Notes: generated by a model from the sequence alone, not told the origin. Shown: positions 1 through 9,111, counted from the stretch's first letter. The stretch is 64,000 nucleotides of DNA from JALHVH01 sp963773685 (GCA_963773685.1 CAVZBY010000011.1:62001-126000); one strand, 5' to 3'. Made by a program: numbers and translations.

Positions 1-1133
1 TGGAGAAGAAGGACAAGCTCGTGGCCATCAAGGACCTCGAGTTCACATTCATCGAAAAGCGGTTCCACCACAAATACGCGATGACCCTGGACGGCGTGAC
101 GTTCGGCTACGAGCCGGGAAAGCCCGTCGTCCGGAACCTGAACATCAGCATCGGCGCCCACGACCGCGTCTTCGTCATCGGGCGGAACGGGAAGGGGAAG
201 ACGACCCTCCTCAAGCTCATGGCGGGGGTTCTCGAGCCGGAGGCGGGGGAGGTCGTGAGCCCCCAATCCGTGGCCGTGGGCTACTACGAGCAGACCAACG
301 TCTCGAGCCTCGTCGACGCGAACACGGTCCTCGACGAGATCGCCTGCGCCAACGTCGCCCAGGACCCGAAGCTCCCGCGGCTCATCGCCGGGGCCATGAT
401 GTTCGAGGGCGACGACGCCCTGAAGCCCATCCGCGTCCTCTCGGGCGGGGAGAAGAGCCGGGTGATGCTGGGCAAGCTCATCGCCACTCCGGTCAACCTG
501 CTCCTTCTCGACGAGCCGACCAATCACCTCGACCTCGAATCGAGCGACGCCCTGCTCGAGGCCCTCGACGACTTCGACGGGGCCGTGGTCATGGTCACCC
601 ACAATGAGATGTTCCTCCACGCCCTGGCCGACCGGCTGGTCGTCTTCCAGGACGGGGGGATCACGGTTTACGAGGGCGGATACCAGCGGTTCCTCGAAAA
701 GGTCGGATGGAACGAGGAGGAGGCGGGGCCCGTAAAGGCGTCCGCCGAGCCCGAGGTCCCGGCCGACCGGAAGAATCCCAAGGGAATGAGGAAGCTCCGG
801 TCCGGGATCATCGCCGAGCGCTCCCGGGTCCTGAAACCCCTAGAGCGTAGGATGGCCGAGGTCGAGGCCGAGATCGAGCGGAACGACGGCGAGCTGCGGA
901 CGATGAACGAAGCCGTCATCGAAGCCTCACGGACGAAGAACGGGACCCGGGTCGTCGAGCTCTCCCGGTCCATGCACCGGACCAAGGCGTCCAATGACAG
1001 GCTCTTCAAGGAGCTCGAATGGCTGACCAAGGAACACGAAGAGAAGAACGCCGCGTTCGCGGACAGGCTCAAGGCCCTGGGGGAGGAAGGGGAGGCCGGA
1101 GAGGGCTCCGAGGGGCCTCCCGGGCGCGTTTGA
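1..1133 (+). CDS. ABC-F family ATPase, C-terminal part (5' end cut by window)
   Basis: The frame is open to the window edge, so this is the C-terminal half of a two-domain ABC-F protein; these soluble ATPases act on ribosomes and have no membrane domain. Counting from the valine codon at 21, Walker A (GRNGKGKT) lies at residues 54-61, the signature LSGGE at 140-144 and Walker B (LLLDEP) at 161-166, followed by NHLD, the hallmark of ABC-F D-loops. After the nucleotide-binding domain comes a charged, coiled-coil-like tail (about residues 255-350) resembling the C-terminal extension of Uup. It ends 49 bases before pstS. Family assignment is firm; which ABC-F subfamily cannot be decided from half a protein. 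Confidence 0.9.
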   Translation, partial: EKKDKLVAIKDLEFTFIEKRFHHKYAMTLDGVTFGYEPGKPVVRNLNISIGAHDRVFVIGRNGKGKTTLLKLMAGVLEPEAGEVVSPQSVAVGYYEQTNVSSLVDANTVLDEIACANVAQDPKLPRLIAGAMMFEGDDALKPIRVLSGGEKSRVMLGKLIATPVNLLLLDEPTNHLDLESSDALLEALDDFDGAVVMVTHNEMFLHALADRLVVFQDGGITVYEGGYQRFLEKVGWNEEEAGPVKASAEPEVPADRKNPKGMRKLRSGIIAERSRVLKPLERRMAEVEAEIERNDGELRTMNEAVIEASRTKNGTRVVELSRSMHRTKASNDRLFKELEWLTKEHEEKNAAFADRLKALGEEGEAGEGSEGPPGRV

Positions 1134-1158
1134 CTTGGCGGAACCCGTCTGGTATAAG
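1130..1158 (+). promoter_or_regulatory. Sigma-70-type promoter of the pst operon
   Basis: TTGACT (1130-1135), 17 bp, TATAAG (1153-1158). The -35 overlaps the stop codon of the ABC-F gene. The predicted start lies near 1165, giving a short leader to pstS. No clear Pho-box repeat was recognised. Confidence 0.6.
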
Positions 1159-1181
1159 CTGAAAAGGATATCTGTACGCGC

Positions 1182-1991
1182 ATGATCCCTAAAGGCTGGA
1201 GGATATTGTCGGCCCTTGCCCTCGTCGCGGCGGCCGGATGTCTTCCGGCGTGCTCCCGAGGGACTTCGGGGACGGAGATCATCGTCGCCGGATCGACGAG
1301 CGTCCAACCCTTCGCCGACCGCTGGGCCGAGGCCTTCCTGAAGTCGCGTCCCGGCTGTTTCGTCAACGTTCAGGGCGGAGGCTCCAGCGCCGGGATCCAG
1401 GCCGCCGTATCGGGCGCCGCCGACATCGGCACGTCGTCGCGCGACCTCAAGCCCGACGAGAAGGCCCTGAACGAGATCGTCGTGGCCAGGGACGGGTTGG
1501 CCGTCATCGTCCACCCTTCGAACCCGGTCCGGGGACTCGGCCTGGAAGAGGTCAAGCTCATCTTCAAGGGCGAGATCCCGAGCTGGAAGTATCTCGGCGG
1601 GGACGACCGCCCGATCACCGTGGTGACCCGGGAGGAGGGCTCGGGGACCCGGGGCGCGTTCCAGGAGCTCGTCATGGGCAAGGTCCGGATCGCAAGGGGG
1701 GCCATCGTCGAGGATTCCAACGGGACCGTCCGGGAGATCGTGGCCGGTGACCCCCACGCGATCGGATACATCTCTCTTGGCCTCGTCAACGAGCGCGTCC
1801 GCGCCCTCCCGCTCGACGGCGTGGTCCCCGGGGAGGCGGCCATCCGCGACGGGAGCTACAAGCTCATCCGGCCCTTCCTCTTCGTGACCCGGGGGGCCCC
1901 GACCGGGATGTGCCGAGATTTCGTCGATTTCGTCCTGTCGCCGGAGGGCCAGGAGCTTGTCCGCAAGGAGGGCCTGTTGCCGGTCCGGTGA
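1182..1991 (+). CDS. pstS: Phosphate ABC transporter substrate-binding lipoprotein PstS
   Basis: A 269-residue periplasmic phosphate-binding protein feeding the PstCA channel. The N-terminus has a basic start, a hydrophobic stretch and two cysteines (C20 and C24), either of which could be the lipidated residue. Typical PstS phosphate-site motifs follow: GSTSVQP at about 37-43, GGGSSAGI near 65 and GSGTRGAF in the second lobe. The start is the first ATG after the promoter. pstC begins 10 bases after the stop, so it is the first gene of the pst operon. Confidence 0.93.
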   Translation: MIPKGWRILSALALVAAAGCLPACSRGTSGTEIIVAGSTSVQPFADRWAEAFLKSRPGCFVNVQGGGSSAGIQAAVSGAADIGTSSRDLKPDEKALNEIVVARDGLAVIVHPSNPVRGLGLEEVKLIFKGEIPSWKYLGGDDRPITVVTREEGSGTRGAFQELVMGKVRIARGAIVEDSNGTVREIVAGDPHAIGYISLGLVNERVRALPLDGVVPGEAAIRDGSYKLIRPFLFVTRGAPTGMCRDFVDFVLSPEGQELVRKEGLLPVR

Positions 1992-2001
1992 CGGAGACGC
2001 C

Positions 2002-2859
2002 ATGAACAGGCTCGAACGGAACGAACGGCTGGTGCGGCTGGCCCTTCTTGCGGTCGCCTTCTCCGCCGTATCCGTTCTGGCCGTCATCACCGCCTTCATC
2101 TTCATGGAAGGCACGCCCATCATGTTCAAGTACGGCTTCAAGAGCTTTCTCGCCGGCCTGGACTGGTACCCGACGGAGAAAAGCTTCGGCCTCCTGCCCA
2201 TGATCGCGGGATCGCTCATGGTCACCTCGGGCGCCCTCGTCATCGGCGTCCCGCTGGGGCTTTCCTGCGCCGTCTACCTGACGGAATTCTCGTCTCGGAG
2301 GACGCGTCGGATCGTGAAGCCGGTGATCGAGCTCCTCGCGGGGATCCCGTCGGTGGTTTACGGGTTCATGGGGGTCGTCATCCTGGTCCCGTTCATCCGC
2401 GAGACCCTCGGCGGGCCCGGCCTCTCGGTCCTCGCGGCCTCGATCATCCTGGGGATCATGATCCTCCCGACGATCATCAGCATCTCCGTCGATTCCCTTC
2501 TGGCCGTGCCGGCGACGTACCGGGAGGGCTCGATCGCCATGGGCGCGACGCGCTGGCAGACGACCAAGATGGTCCTCTTCCCGGCGGCGCGCTCCGGCAT
2601 CGTCGCCAGCATCATCCTGGGCATGGGGCGCGCCGTGGGAGAGACCATGGCCGTGATCATGGTCGCGGGGAACGCGGTGGCGATCCCCGGCTCGATCCTG
2701 GCGCCCGTCCGGACCCTGACCTCCAACATCGCCCTGGAGATGGGTTACGCGAGCGGCGAGCATCGCCAGGCCCTCTTCGCGACGGGCGTCATCCTCTTCG
2801 TCATCATCATGGTCCTCAACACGATCGCCAACGCGACGTCCGCCCGGCGGAAGGGCTGA
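2002..2859 (+). CDS. pstC: Phosphate ABC transporter permease PstC
   Basis: A 285-residue inner-membrane permease with six hydrophobic segments and the family motifs YLTEFSS, ELLAGIPSVVYG and the EAA-loop region GATRWQTTKMVLFP, which docks to the ATPase. A GTG/ATG codon 45 bases upstream is in frame, but the ATG at 2002 directly precedes the hydrophobic N-terminus and has GGAGA upstream. PstC pairs with PstA to form the channel. The spacing to pstA is 4 bases. Confidence 0.92.
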   Translation: MNRLERNERLVRLALLAVAFSAVSVLAVITAFIFMEGTPIMFKYGFKSFLAGLDWYPTEKSFGLLPMIAGSLMVTSGALVIGVPLGLSCAVYLTEFSSRRTRRIVKPVIELLAGIPSVVYGFMGVVILVPFIRETLGGPGLSVLAASIILGIMILPTIISISVDSLLAVPATYREGSIAMGATRWQTTKMVLFPAARSGIVASIILGMGRAVGETMAVIMVAGNAVAIPGSILAPVRTLTSNIALEMGYASGEHRQALFATGVILFVIIMVLNTIANATSARRKG

Positions 2860-2863
2860 ACGC

Positions 2864-3701
2864 ATGCGCATCGGACCCCGGCTCGAGCAGAACGCGGTCC
2901 GGGCGCTCCTCATGCTGTTCACGGCCGTCACCGTCTTCATCCTGCTGTTCATCATCGTCTTCATCCTGCGCAAGGGCCTGCCGGTCCTGGACCTGTCGTT
3001 CCTGACCCGTAATCCGGTCGACATGGGCCGGGGCGGCGGCATCTTCTCGACGATCGTCGGGACCCTGGTCCTGACCGCGGTCGCCGTCCTGATCGCGGCG
3101 CCCCTCGGCATCGGGACGGCCATCTTCCTCACGGAATACACCTGGGAGAACCGGGTCACCCGGATCATCCGGTTCGGGGCCGACTGCCTGGCCGGTATCC
3201 CGTCGATCATCTTCGGTCTTTTCGGGTTCATCCTCTTCGTCACGAAGCTGCGCTTCGGCTGGTCCATCCTGAGCGGCGGTCTGACCCTGGCCTTCATGAT
3301 CCTGCCGACCATCATCCGGACGAGCGAGGAGGCCATCCGAGCCGTTCCTTCGATCCTTCCGCCAGGTCAGCTTCTCCCTGGGCGCCACGCGGTGGCAGAT
3401 GGTCACCCGGGTCGTCCTGCCGGCCGCCCTTCCGGGCATCGTCACGGGCGTCATCCTGAGCATCGGGCGGAGCATCGGGGAGACGGCCGCGGTCATCTTC
3501 ACCGCGGGAAGCGCGCTCCACATCCCGACGTCGGTCTTCTCCTCCTCGCGGACCATGGCCGTCCATTTCTATATCCTGGCCCGCGAAGGGATCTCGATGC
3601 CGAACGCCTACGGGACGGCGGCCGTTCTCGTCGTCGCCATCCTCGTCATCAACGTCATCACGTATTACCTCATGGAACGCTTCATCAGGAAGTATTCATG
3701 A
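2864..3701 (+). CDS. pstA: Phosphate ABC transporter permease PstA (apparent frameshift)
   Basis: The second channel subunit, about 278 residues once repaired. The first part runs through YLTEYTWEN-type and LAGIPSIIFGLFGF motifs, then breaks after EEAIRAVP. The remaining EAA loop (FSLGATRWQMVTRVVLPAALPG) and last helices continue one frame over. Deleting one T around 3347-3351 restores AIRAVPRSFRQVSF and an intact 279-codon gene. Its TGA overlaps the ATG of pstB1 (ATGA). I take the shift as a probable sequencing error because conservation continues unbroken across it. Confidence 0.85.
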
Positions 3702-4452
3702 TCGCCGCGGCCGTCCGGGACTTCAGCCACTGGTTCGGGAGCGTCCGGACGCTCCGGGGCGATCACTCTCGACGTCAACAGGAACGAGATCCTGGGCATC
3801 ATCGGCCCGGCGGGGAGCGGGAAGTCGACGTTCCTCGGCGCGCTCAACCGGATGAACGACCTCGTCCGGGGCTCCCGGACCGAAGGCCGCATCGAGATCG
3901 ACGGAACGAACATCTACGGGCCCGAGACCAACGTCGCCGAGCTCCGCCGGAAGCTCGGCATGGTCTTCGCCACCCCGATCCCCCTGCCGCGCTCGATCTT
4001 CGAGAACGTGGTCTTCGGGACCCGGCTCAAGGGGCGTCCGTCGAAGGCCGGGCTCGAGGACCTGGTCCGGGACTGCCTGGAAAAGGCCGGTCTCTGGGAA
4101 GAGGTCAAGGACCGGCTGCGAGACCTCGGCCCTGAAGCTGTCCGGAGGGCAGCAGCAGCGTCTGTGCATCGCGCGGGTCCTGGCCCTGAAGCCGGAGTTC
4201 ATCCTTCTCGACGAGCCGAGCTCGGGCCTGGACCCGATCTCGACCCACAAGATCGAGGACTCCCTGCGGCGGCTGAAAGCCGAGTATACGATCATCCTCG
4301 TGACCAACAACACGAAACAGGCGGCCCGGGTCGCCGACCGGACGGCCTTCTTCCTCTCCGGCGAGGTCGTCGAGATCGGCGATACGGAACAGATCTTCAC
4401 GGCGCCTGCGGACGGACGCACCGACGGCTACCTGCGCGGGAGGTTCGGATAG
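3698..4452 (+). CDS. pstB: Phosphate ABC transporter ATPase PstB, first copy, with atypical Q- and H-loops (two apparent frameshifts)
   Basis: A 250-residue ATPase after removal of two single-base insertions: one at about 3761 (giving LRGITLDVN) and one at about 4124 (giving RLRDSALKLSGGQ). Walker A GPAGSGKS is at 36-43, signature LSGGQ at 147-151 and Walker B FILLDE at 167-172. Two normally invariant positions are changed: the Q-loop Gln is Ala91 (GMVFATP) and the H-loop His is Asn203 (VTNN). The following pstB2 has exactly the same length and keeps both residues but has an altered signature. The end RGRFG is typical PstB. It probably forms a heterodimer with PstB2 rather than a homodimer. 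Confidence 0.85.
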
Positions 4453-4459
4453 AGCGCCC

Positions 4460-5212
4460 ATGAGCATCATCGAAGTCCGCGACCTGTCCCTTTTCTACGG
4501 GGACTTCCAGGCCCTCAAGGGGGTCGACCTGAGCATCGAGGAGAAGCGCATCACGGCCCTGATCGGGCCCTCGGGCTGCGGCAAGTCGACATTCCTCAGG
4601 ACCCTGAACCGGATGAACGACCTCATCGAGGGCGTCCGGATCACCGGACGGGTCGCCATCGACGGCGAGGATATCTACCGGCCCCGGACCGACCTCCTCG
4701 CCCTTCGCCGGAAGGTCGGCATGGTCTTCCAGCGGCCGAATCCGTTCCCCCTGAGCATCTTCGACAACGTCACCTACGGATTGAGGGTCCACGGGATAGC
4801 GGACCGCTCGACCGTCCAGGAGCGGCTCGAGCGGAGCCTCGGGGCCGTCCACCTCTGGGAGGAGCTCAAGGACCGGCTGGGAGCGAACGCCCTTGCGCTC
4901 ACGGGGGAGCAGCAGCAGCGGCTGTGCATCGCGCGGGTCGTCGCCGTCGAGCCGGAGATCCTGCTCATGGACGAGCCGTGCTCGGCCCTCGACCCGATCG
5001 CCACCGCCGGGATCGAGGAGCTGATGTACGAGCTGGAGAAGCGGTACACGATCGTCATCGTCACCCACAATATGCAGCAGGCGGCCCGGGTCTCCGGGTT
5101 CACAGGCTACTTCCTCCTGGGGGAGCTCGTCGAATTCGGAGAGACCGGGATGATCTTCACCAATCCTTCGGATAAAAGGACGGAGGATTATATCACCGGG
5201 CGGTTCGGCTGA
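4460..5212 (+). CDS. pstB: Phosphate ABC transporter ATPase PstB, second copy, with altered signature motif
   Basis: A 250-residue intact PstB, ungapped against the first copy. Walker A GPSGCGKS is at 36-43, the Q-loop glutamine at 91 (GMVFQRPNPFP) and the H-loop His203 (VTHN) are normal, and Walker B is LLMDEP. The signature is LTGEQ (147-151) instead of LSGGQ, with Glu at 150 replacing the second glycine. It starts 7 bases after pstB1 and is the last recognisable pst gene; no phoU follows. Paired pstB genes are known from Gram-positive pst operons; the complementary defects suggest one degenerate and one competent ATP site. Confidence 0.92.
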   Translation: MSIIEVRDLSLFYGDFQALKGVDLSIEEKRITALIGPSGCGKSTFLRTLNRMNDLIEGVRITGRVAIDGEDIYRPRTDLLALRRKVGMVFQRPNPFPLSIFDNVTYGLRVHGIADRSTVQERLERSLGAVHLWEELKDRLGANALALTGEQQQRLCIARVVAVEPEILLMDEPCSALDPIATAGIEELMYELEKRYTIVIVTHNMQQAARVSGFTGYFLLGELVEFGETGMIFTNPSDKRTEDYITGRFG

Positions 5213-5233
5213 GCCGCGTCATCGGAGGAGCGC

Positions 5234-6067
5234 ATGGACGATACGAAGAGAGTTGTCGGGATCGGCGTCGGTATTATCCTGGCCATCGCCGCGGCGGTGG
5301 GGATCTATCTCATCGTCGTGCGGAGGCCGGGCGCCAAGCCGGCCATGGAAACGCCCGCCGCCGCCACCGGGGCGGTCGCGACGGAAGGGTCCGAAGCGGG
5401 GGCGATCGCCCCACTGGACCTGCCGAACCTCGAGCTCGATAAGAGCGATGAGCTCTTGAGGAGCCTGGTCCGGGACATCTCGTCCCACCCCGGCCTCGAG
5501 AGCTGGATGAAGACCCGCGGGCTCGTCCGGAAGTTCGTCGCGGCCGTGGATAATATCGCCAACGGCCTCAGCCCCCGGGCCCAGGTCGATTTCTTCACGC
5601 CGCGCGGGCCGTTCAAGGTTTCGCGCCGGGACGGGGCCTACGTTCCGGACCCCTCGAGCTTCTACCGCTACGATCCTGTGGCCGACGCCTTCATCTCGCT
5701 CGACGTCCGGGCATCGGCCAGGCTGTACGTCTCCCTGAAGCCGCTCTTCCAGGAGGCCTACCGGGAACTCGGATATCCCGACGAGGATTTTCACGCCACG
5801 CTGACCCGGGCCGTCGCGGAGCTCCTGGCGACGCCCGTCGTCGAAGGCAGGGTCATCCTGGAGAAGAAGGTGGCGAGCTATGCCCTGGCCGACACGGAGC
5901 TGGAGGGGATGAGCCCGGCCCAGAAACATCTCTTCCGGATGGGACCGGAGAACGTTCAGGTGATCCAGACGAAGCTGCGGGCCCTGGCGATCGCCTGCGG
6001 CATCCCCGAATACCGTCTGCCCAAGGCGCGATCCTATGCGCCGGCCCAGCCGCCGACGACGAATTGA
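5234..6067 (+). CDS. Membrane-anchored DUF3014 protein
   Basis: A 277-residue protein: a single N-terminal membrane helix (about 9-29), an Ala/Pro/Thr-rich linker, then a DUF3014-like periplasmic domain with LLRSLV, the WM..RGLVRKFVAAVDNIA segment, PRGPF and YRYDPVADAF. The domain's function is unknown. It begins 22 bases after pstB2 with GGAGG upstream and may be read through from the pst promoter, but nothing links it to phosphate transport. Domain recognition is from sequence memory, so moderately sure. Confidence 0.75.
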   Translation: MDDTKRVVGIGVGIILAIAAAVGIYLIVVRRPGAKPAMETPAAATGAVATEGSEAGAIAPLDLPNLELDKSDELLRSLVRDISSHPGLESWMKTRGLVRKFVAAVDNIANGLSPRAQVDFFTPRGPFKVSRRDGAYVPDPSSFYRYDPVADAFISLDVRASARLYVSLKPLFQEAYRELGYPDEDFHATLTRAVAELLATPVVEGRVILEKKVASYALADTELEGMSPAQKHLFRMGPENVQVIQTKLRALAIACGIPEYRLPKARSYAPAQPPTTN

Positions 6068-6077
6068 ATCATCGCGC

Positions 6078-7064
6078 CTATTTCCAATCGAAGGGATCTT
6101 TCCTCTCGAAATCCGGGACGCGGTGCTCCCCGACGGCGAAGGGCTCCGGCTGAAGGAACAGGTTCTCGAAGCCCAGCTCGAGGGCCGTATCGGCCACCCG
6201 GCGATACTCTTCGGGGGACACGGACCGCCGGAGCTCTTCGGGGGCCTCGTGGCAGGGACGATACTGGCTCATGAGGCTCATTCCGATGAAGGGGGAAAGA
6301 TGGGCCCGGATCCAGCGGAGGACCTCGATGGAGTCCTCCGCGTGGCCGGGAAGGATGAGATGCCGCACGATGAGGCCCTTGCGGGCGATGCCCCGCGCGT
6401 CGAGCTCCAGGACGGGTTGTTGAACGGACATCTCGCGGACCGCGGCCGAGGCCCTTTCGAAATAATCCGCCGCGCCCGAATACTCCGCGGCCAGGCGGGG
6501 AGAAACGTACTTCAGATCGGGGAGATAGATATCGACGATCCCCTCCAGGCGGGCGATGACATCGGCGCTGTCGTAGCCGTTGGAGTTGTAGACGATGGGG
6601 ACCGAGAGTCCGCCCCGGGCCCAGACTTTCCGGAGCGCCCGGAGGATGGGAAGGATGACATGGGTGGGGGAGACGAGGTTGATGTTCAGCGCGCCGCGGC
6701 CCTGGAGGTCGAGCATCATGGCCGCGAGGGCGTCGTCGGCGGCGGGGATTCCCTCGTTGAGCCAGCTCAGCTGGTAGTTCTGGCAGAACAGGCACTTCAG
6801 GTTGCAGCCGGCGAAGAAGACCGTGCCCGACCCTCCGGCCCCTTCCGCCATCCTGGAACAATCCTCCTGCCCGCTGAGGACGGGCTCCTCCCCGAAATGG
6901 AGCAGGGCGTGCGAGACCCGGGCAGCGGCGCCGGTCCGGCAGATCCCTCTCGCGGACGTCCTCCGGTCGACGCGGCACATCCTCGGGCACAGCGTGCATT
7001 CGGTCTCGAGCGGCGAAAGCCGGGCGATGGCCCCGTCGATCAAAGCCGCCTTGTCGATCGCCAT
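6078..7064 (-). CDS. PflX-like radical SAM protein (COG1313 type)
   Basis: A 328-residue radical SAM protein of the PflX group. The SAM-cluster motif CNLKCLFC has cysteines at 87, 91 and 94. The N-terminus has CTLCPRMCRVDR, the additional cysteine pattern of this family. Later conserved segments include YNSNGYDS, DIYLPDLKY and VRHLILPGH. Proteins of this group are annotated as pyruvate formate-lyase activating enzyme-like, but the true substrate is unknown. The ATG at 7064 is chosen over one seven codons upstream because GGGAGG sits just before it and a TAGAAT -10-like box (7084-7089, minus) would make the upstream ATG untranscribed. Confidence 0.85.
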   Translation of the reverse strand: MAIDKAALIDGAIARLSPLETECTLCPRMCRVDRRTSARGICRTGAAARVSHALLHFGEEPVLSGQEDCSRMAEGAGGSGTVFFAGCNLKCLFCQNYQLSWLNEGIPAADDALAAMMLDLQGRGALNINLVSPTHVILPILRALRKVWARGGLSVPIVYNSNGYDSADVIARLEGIVDIYLPDLKYVSPRLAAEYSGAADYFERASAAVREMSVQQPVLELDARGIARKGLIVRHLILPGHAEDSIEVLRWIRAHLSPFIGMSLMSQYRPCHEAPEELRRSVSPEEYRRVADTALELGFENLFLQPEPFAVGEHRVPDFERKDPFDWK

Positions 7065-7127
7065 GGATACGGACCTCCCGGCCATTCTAGCAGAATCGCC
7101 CGGACCCGGGAAACGGCGGCCGTCCCC

Positions 7128-7156
7128 TTGAATCTCGGTCCGGACCCATGTATATT
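7128..7156 (+). promoter_or_regulatory. Promoter of the DedA gene
   Basis: TTGAAT (7128-7133), 17 bp, TATATT (7151-7156). It decides the start of the next gene: an in-frame ATG at 7148 lies between the two boxes and cannot be on the transcript. Confidence 0.55.
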
Positions 7157-7177
7157 ACCGCTCACGAGAAAACGCCG

Positions 7178-7834
7178 ATGCCCCTCATCCTGAAGATCGT
7201 CGACATCATCGTCCATCTGGACAAACACCTGAGCCAGCTCATCGGCCAATACGAGATCTGGACCTACGTCATCCTGTTCGCCGTCATCTTCTGCGAGACC
7301 GGCCTCGTGATCACGCCGTTCCTGCCCGGGGATTCCCTCCTTTTCGCCTGCGGGTCGTTCGCCTCCCTGGGGACCTTCAAGTTCTTCAAGGTCGGCTGGG
7401 TCTTCCTGGCCCTGGCCGTAGCGGCGGTCCTCGGGGACACGGTCAACTACTGGATCGGGAAGAAGCTCGGGCCCAGCGTCTTCCGGAAGGAAGGGGGCCG
7501 GTTCTTCAAGAGGGAATACCTCGACCGGACCCACGCCTTCTACGAGAAGTACGGCGGCGCGACCATCATCCTCGCCCGGTTCGTCCCGATCATCCGAACG
7601 TTCGCCCCGTTCGTGGCCGGCATCGGCAAGATGAGCTACGGCAAGTTCCTCTCGTACAACGTCATCGGGGGAGTGGGCTGGGTGGCCCTGTTCGTGTTCG
7701 GAGGCTATTTCTTCGGCAATATCCCGTTCGTCAAGGAGAACTTCTCCCTCGTCATCCTCGCGATCATCCTCATTTCGATGGTGCCCGGGGCCTTCGAGTT
7801 CATCCGCCACCGGCGGCGCGGCCGGTCCCGCTAG
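7178..7834 (+). CDS. DedA family membrane protein
   Basis: A 218-residue polytopic protein of the DedA/SNARE-associated family, members of which support membrane homeostasis and undecaprenyl-phosphate or lipid flipping. Diagnostic motifs: CETGLVITPFLPGDSLLF, GDTVNYWIGKKLG, the FEKYGGATIILARFVP-type segment (here FYEKYGG) and RTFAPFVAGIGKMSY. The ATG at 7178 is used because the promoter lies across the alternative ATG at 7148. The C-terminus ends in a basic RHRRRGRSR tail. It converges on surE, 28 bases away. Confidence 0.9.
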   Translation: MPLILKIVDIIVHLDKHLSQLIGQYEIWTYVILFAVIFCETGLVITPFLPGDSLLFACGSFASLGTFKFFKVGWVFLALAVAAVLGDTVNYWIGKKLGPSVFRKEGGRFFKREYLDRTHAFYEKYGGATIILARFVPIIRTFAPFVAGIGKMSYGKFLSYNVIGGVGWVALFVFGGYFFGNIPFVKENFSLVILAIILISMVPGAFEFIRHRRRGRSR

Positions 7835-7861
7835 CCCTTTCGGCCGAGACCGGCTGATGGG

Positions 7862-8719
7862 CTATCGGGAACGAGGGCGCGAAACCCGCTTTTTGCCCTT
7901 CTTGAGCACGCCCGGGGTTTTGGCCCCGGCCCCGAGGCAGGCCCGGAGGCCGGTCAGGCCGGGGTGCCGCATCATCGGGTAATCGGTCAGGTCGGTGTGG
8001 ATGGGCGTCACCGAGATGAAACCCCCGGCGACGGCGCGGATATCGCTCCGGGCGTCGCCGGACGCCTCCGGCTCGCTCGTCCCGATCCAGTAATAGAGGC
8101 GTCCGCGCGGATCCCTCTTCTCGATGACCTCGGGTTGGTATCGCTTCTGGCCGAGGCCGGCGATCCGGACGCCCCGCACCGGGGAAGGGGGGATGTTGAT
8201 GTTGAGAGTGACCCCCGGAGGGAGCCGCTTGGCGAGCAGGCGCCGGGCGACGGACGCGACGAACGCGGCGGCGGGCCCAAGGTCGAAGTTCCCCGCGGCG
8301 TCGGGAAGGAGCGAGACGGCGACGCTCGGGATCCCCAGGAACGTTCCCTGGATGGCCGCCGCAACGGTGCCCGAATAGGAAATGTCCTGTTCGCCGAGGT
8401 TGGGTCCGAGGTTCATTCCCGACAGGACGAGATCGGGCCGGCGGGGGAGGAGCGCCTTGAGGGCCAGATAGATACAGTCGGCCGGCGTCCCGTCCACGGC
8501 GTAGACGCCCGGCCGGACCTTGAAGAGGCGCAGGGGGCGCCGCAGGGTCAGGGAAAGGGAGTTGGCGCTCCGTTCCCGGTCCGGGGCGACGATGCGCACG
8601 TCGCAGGCGGGCCGGAGGCGGGAGGCCAGCGCGGCGAGCGCCGGCGAGAAGTACCCGTCGTCGTTCGTGAGGAGGACGAGGGGCTTCGGCCGCCGGGCGG
8701 AGATGCTCCGCCCGCTCAT
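7862..8719 (-). CDS. surE: 5'/3'-nucleotidase SurE
   Basis: A 285-residue SurE phosphatase, which hydrolyses nucleoside 5'- and 3'-monophosphates with a divalent metal. The metal-site motif LTNDDGY is near residue 17. Other family signatures are VDGTPADC, SGMNLGPNLGEQDISYSGTV and, near the C-terminus, VTPIHTDLTDY. The C-terminal tail is Lys/Arg-rich. Its ATG overlaps the stop of the upstream cupin gene (ATGA), so the two are co-transcribed and probably translationally coupled. Confidence 0.93.
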   Translation of the reverse strand: MSGRSISARRPKPLVLLTNDDGYFSPALAALASRLRPACDVRIVAPDRERSANSLSLTLRRPLRLFKVRPGVYAVDGTPADCIYLALKALLPRRPDLVLSGMNLGPNLGEQDISYSGTVAAAIQGTFLGIPSVAVSLLPDAAGNFDLGPAAAFVASVARRLLAKRLPPGVTLNINIPPSPVRGVRIAGLGQKRYQPEVIEKRDPRGRLYYWIGTSEPEASGDARSDIRAVAGGFISVTPIHTDLTDYPMMRHPGLTGLRACLGAGAKTPGVLKKGKKRVSRPRSR

Positions 8720-9063
8720 TTCTTGATCATGACGAGGAGCATCTTGAAATTCCCCTCCGCTTTCAGGGCGTGGGGGATCCCGGCGGGCATGATGATCATG
8801 TTGCCCATCGTCACGCGGTTCGGCTCGCCGGCGATGAAGACCTCGGCCTCCCCGTCGAGCCCGACGACCATCGCATCGAAGGGAGCCGTATGCTCGCTGA
8901 GCCCCTGGCCCGCCGCGAAGGCGAAGACCGTCACGGTCCCCGACTTCTGGGAGATGACCTCCCGGCTGACGACGGATCCGGCCTGGTAATTGATCAGCGC
9001 CTTGAGCTCCAGGACCCTTCCGCGGAGGTCGTCCCCTCCGGCTTCTTTTGCCATCTTGCTCAT
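8716..9063 (-). CDS. Small cupin-domain protein
   Basis: A 115-residue single-domain cupin. The beta-barrel signatures are FAAGQGLSEHTAPFDAMVV (cupin motif 1) and MGNMIIMPAGIPHALKA (cupin motif 2) with conserved His residues for a metal. Similar proteins are annotated only as cupin-domain proteins; no substrate can be inferred. The ATG at 9063 has GAGGAGG five bases upstream. The frame stays open upstream into the tRNA region, but without a plausible start. Confidence 0.85.
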   Translation of the reverse strand: MSKMAKEAGGDDLRGRVLELKALINYQAGSVVSREVISQKSGTVTVFAFAAGQGLSEHTAPFDAMVVGLDGEAEVFIAGEPNRVTMGNMIIMPAGIPHALKAEGNFKMLLVMIKK

Positions 9064-9111
9064 ATGCCCTCCTCGCTCCGATGTCGTCCGTGCCTGTAAT
9101 AACTCCCTTCT

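Noticed and set aside
3341..4135. Programmed frameshifting in pstA and pstB1
   Set aside because: No slippery heptamer or following hairpin is seen, and the same kind of one-base excess recurs in ten unrelated genes, so sequence error is more likely.
7148..7177. Upstream ATG for the DedA gene
   Set aside because: It falls between the -35 and -10 boxes of the gene's promoter, so it cannot be on the message.
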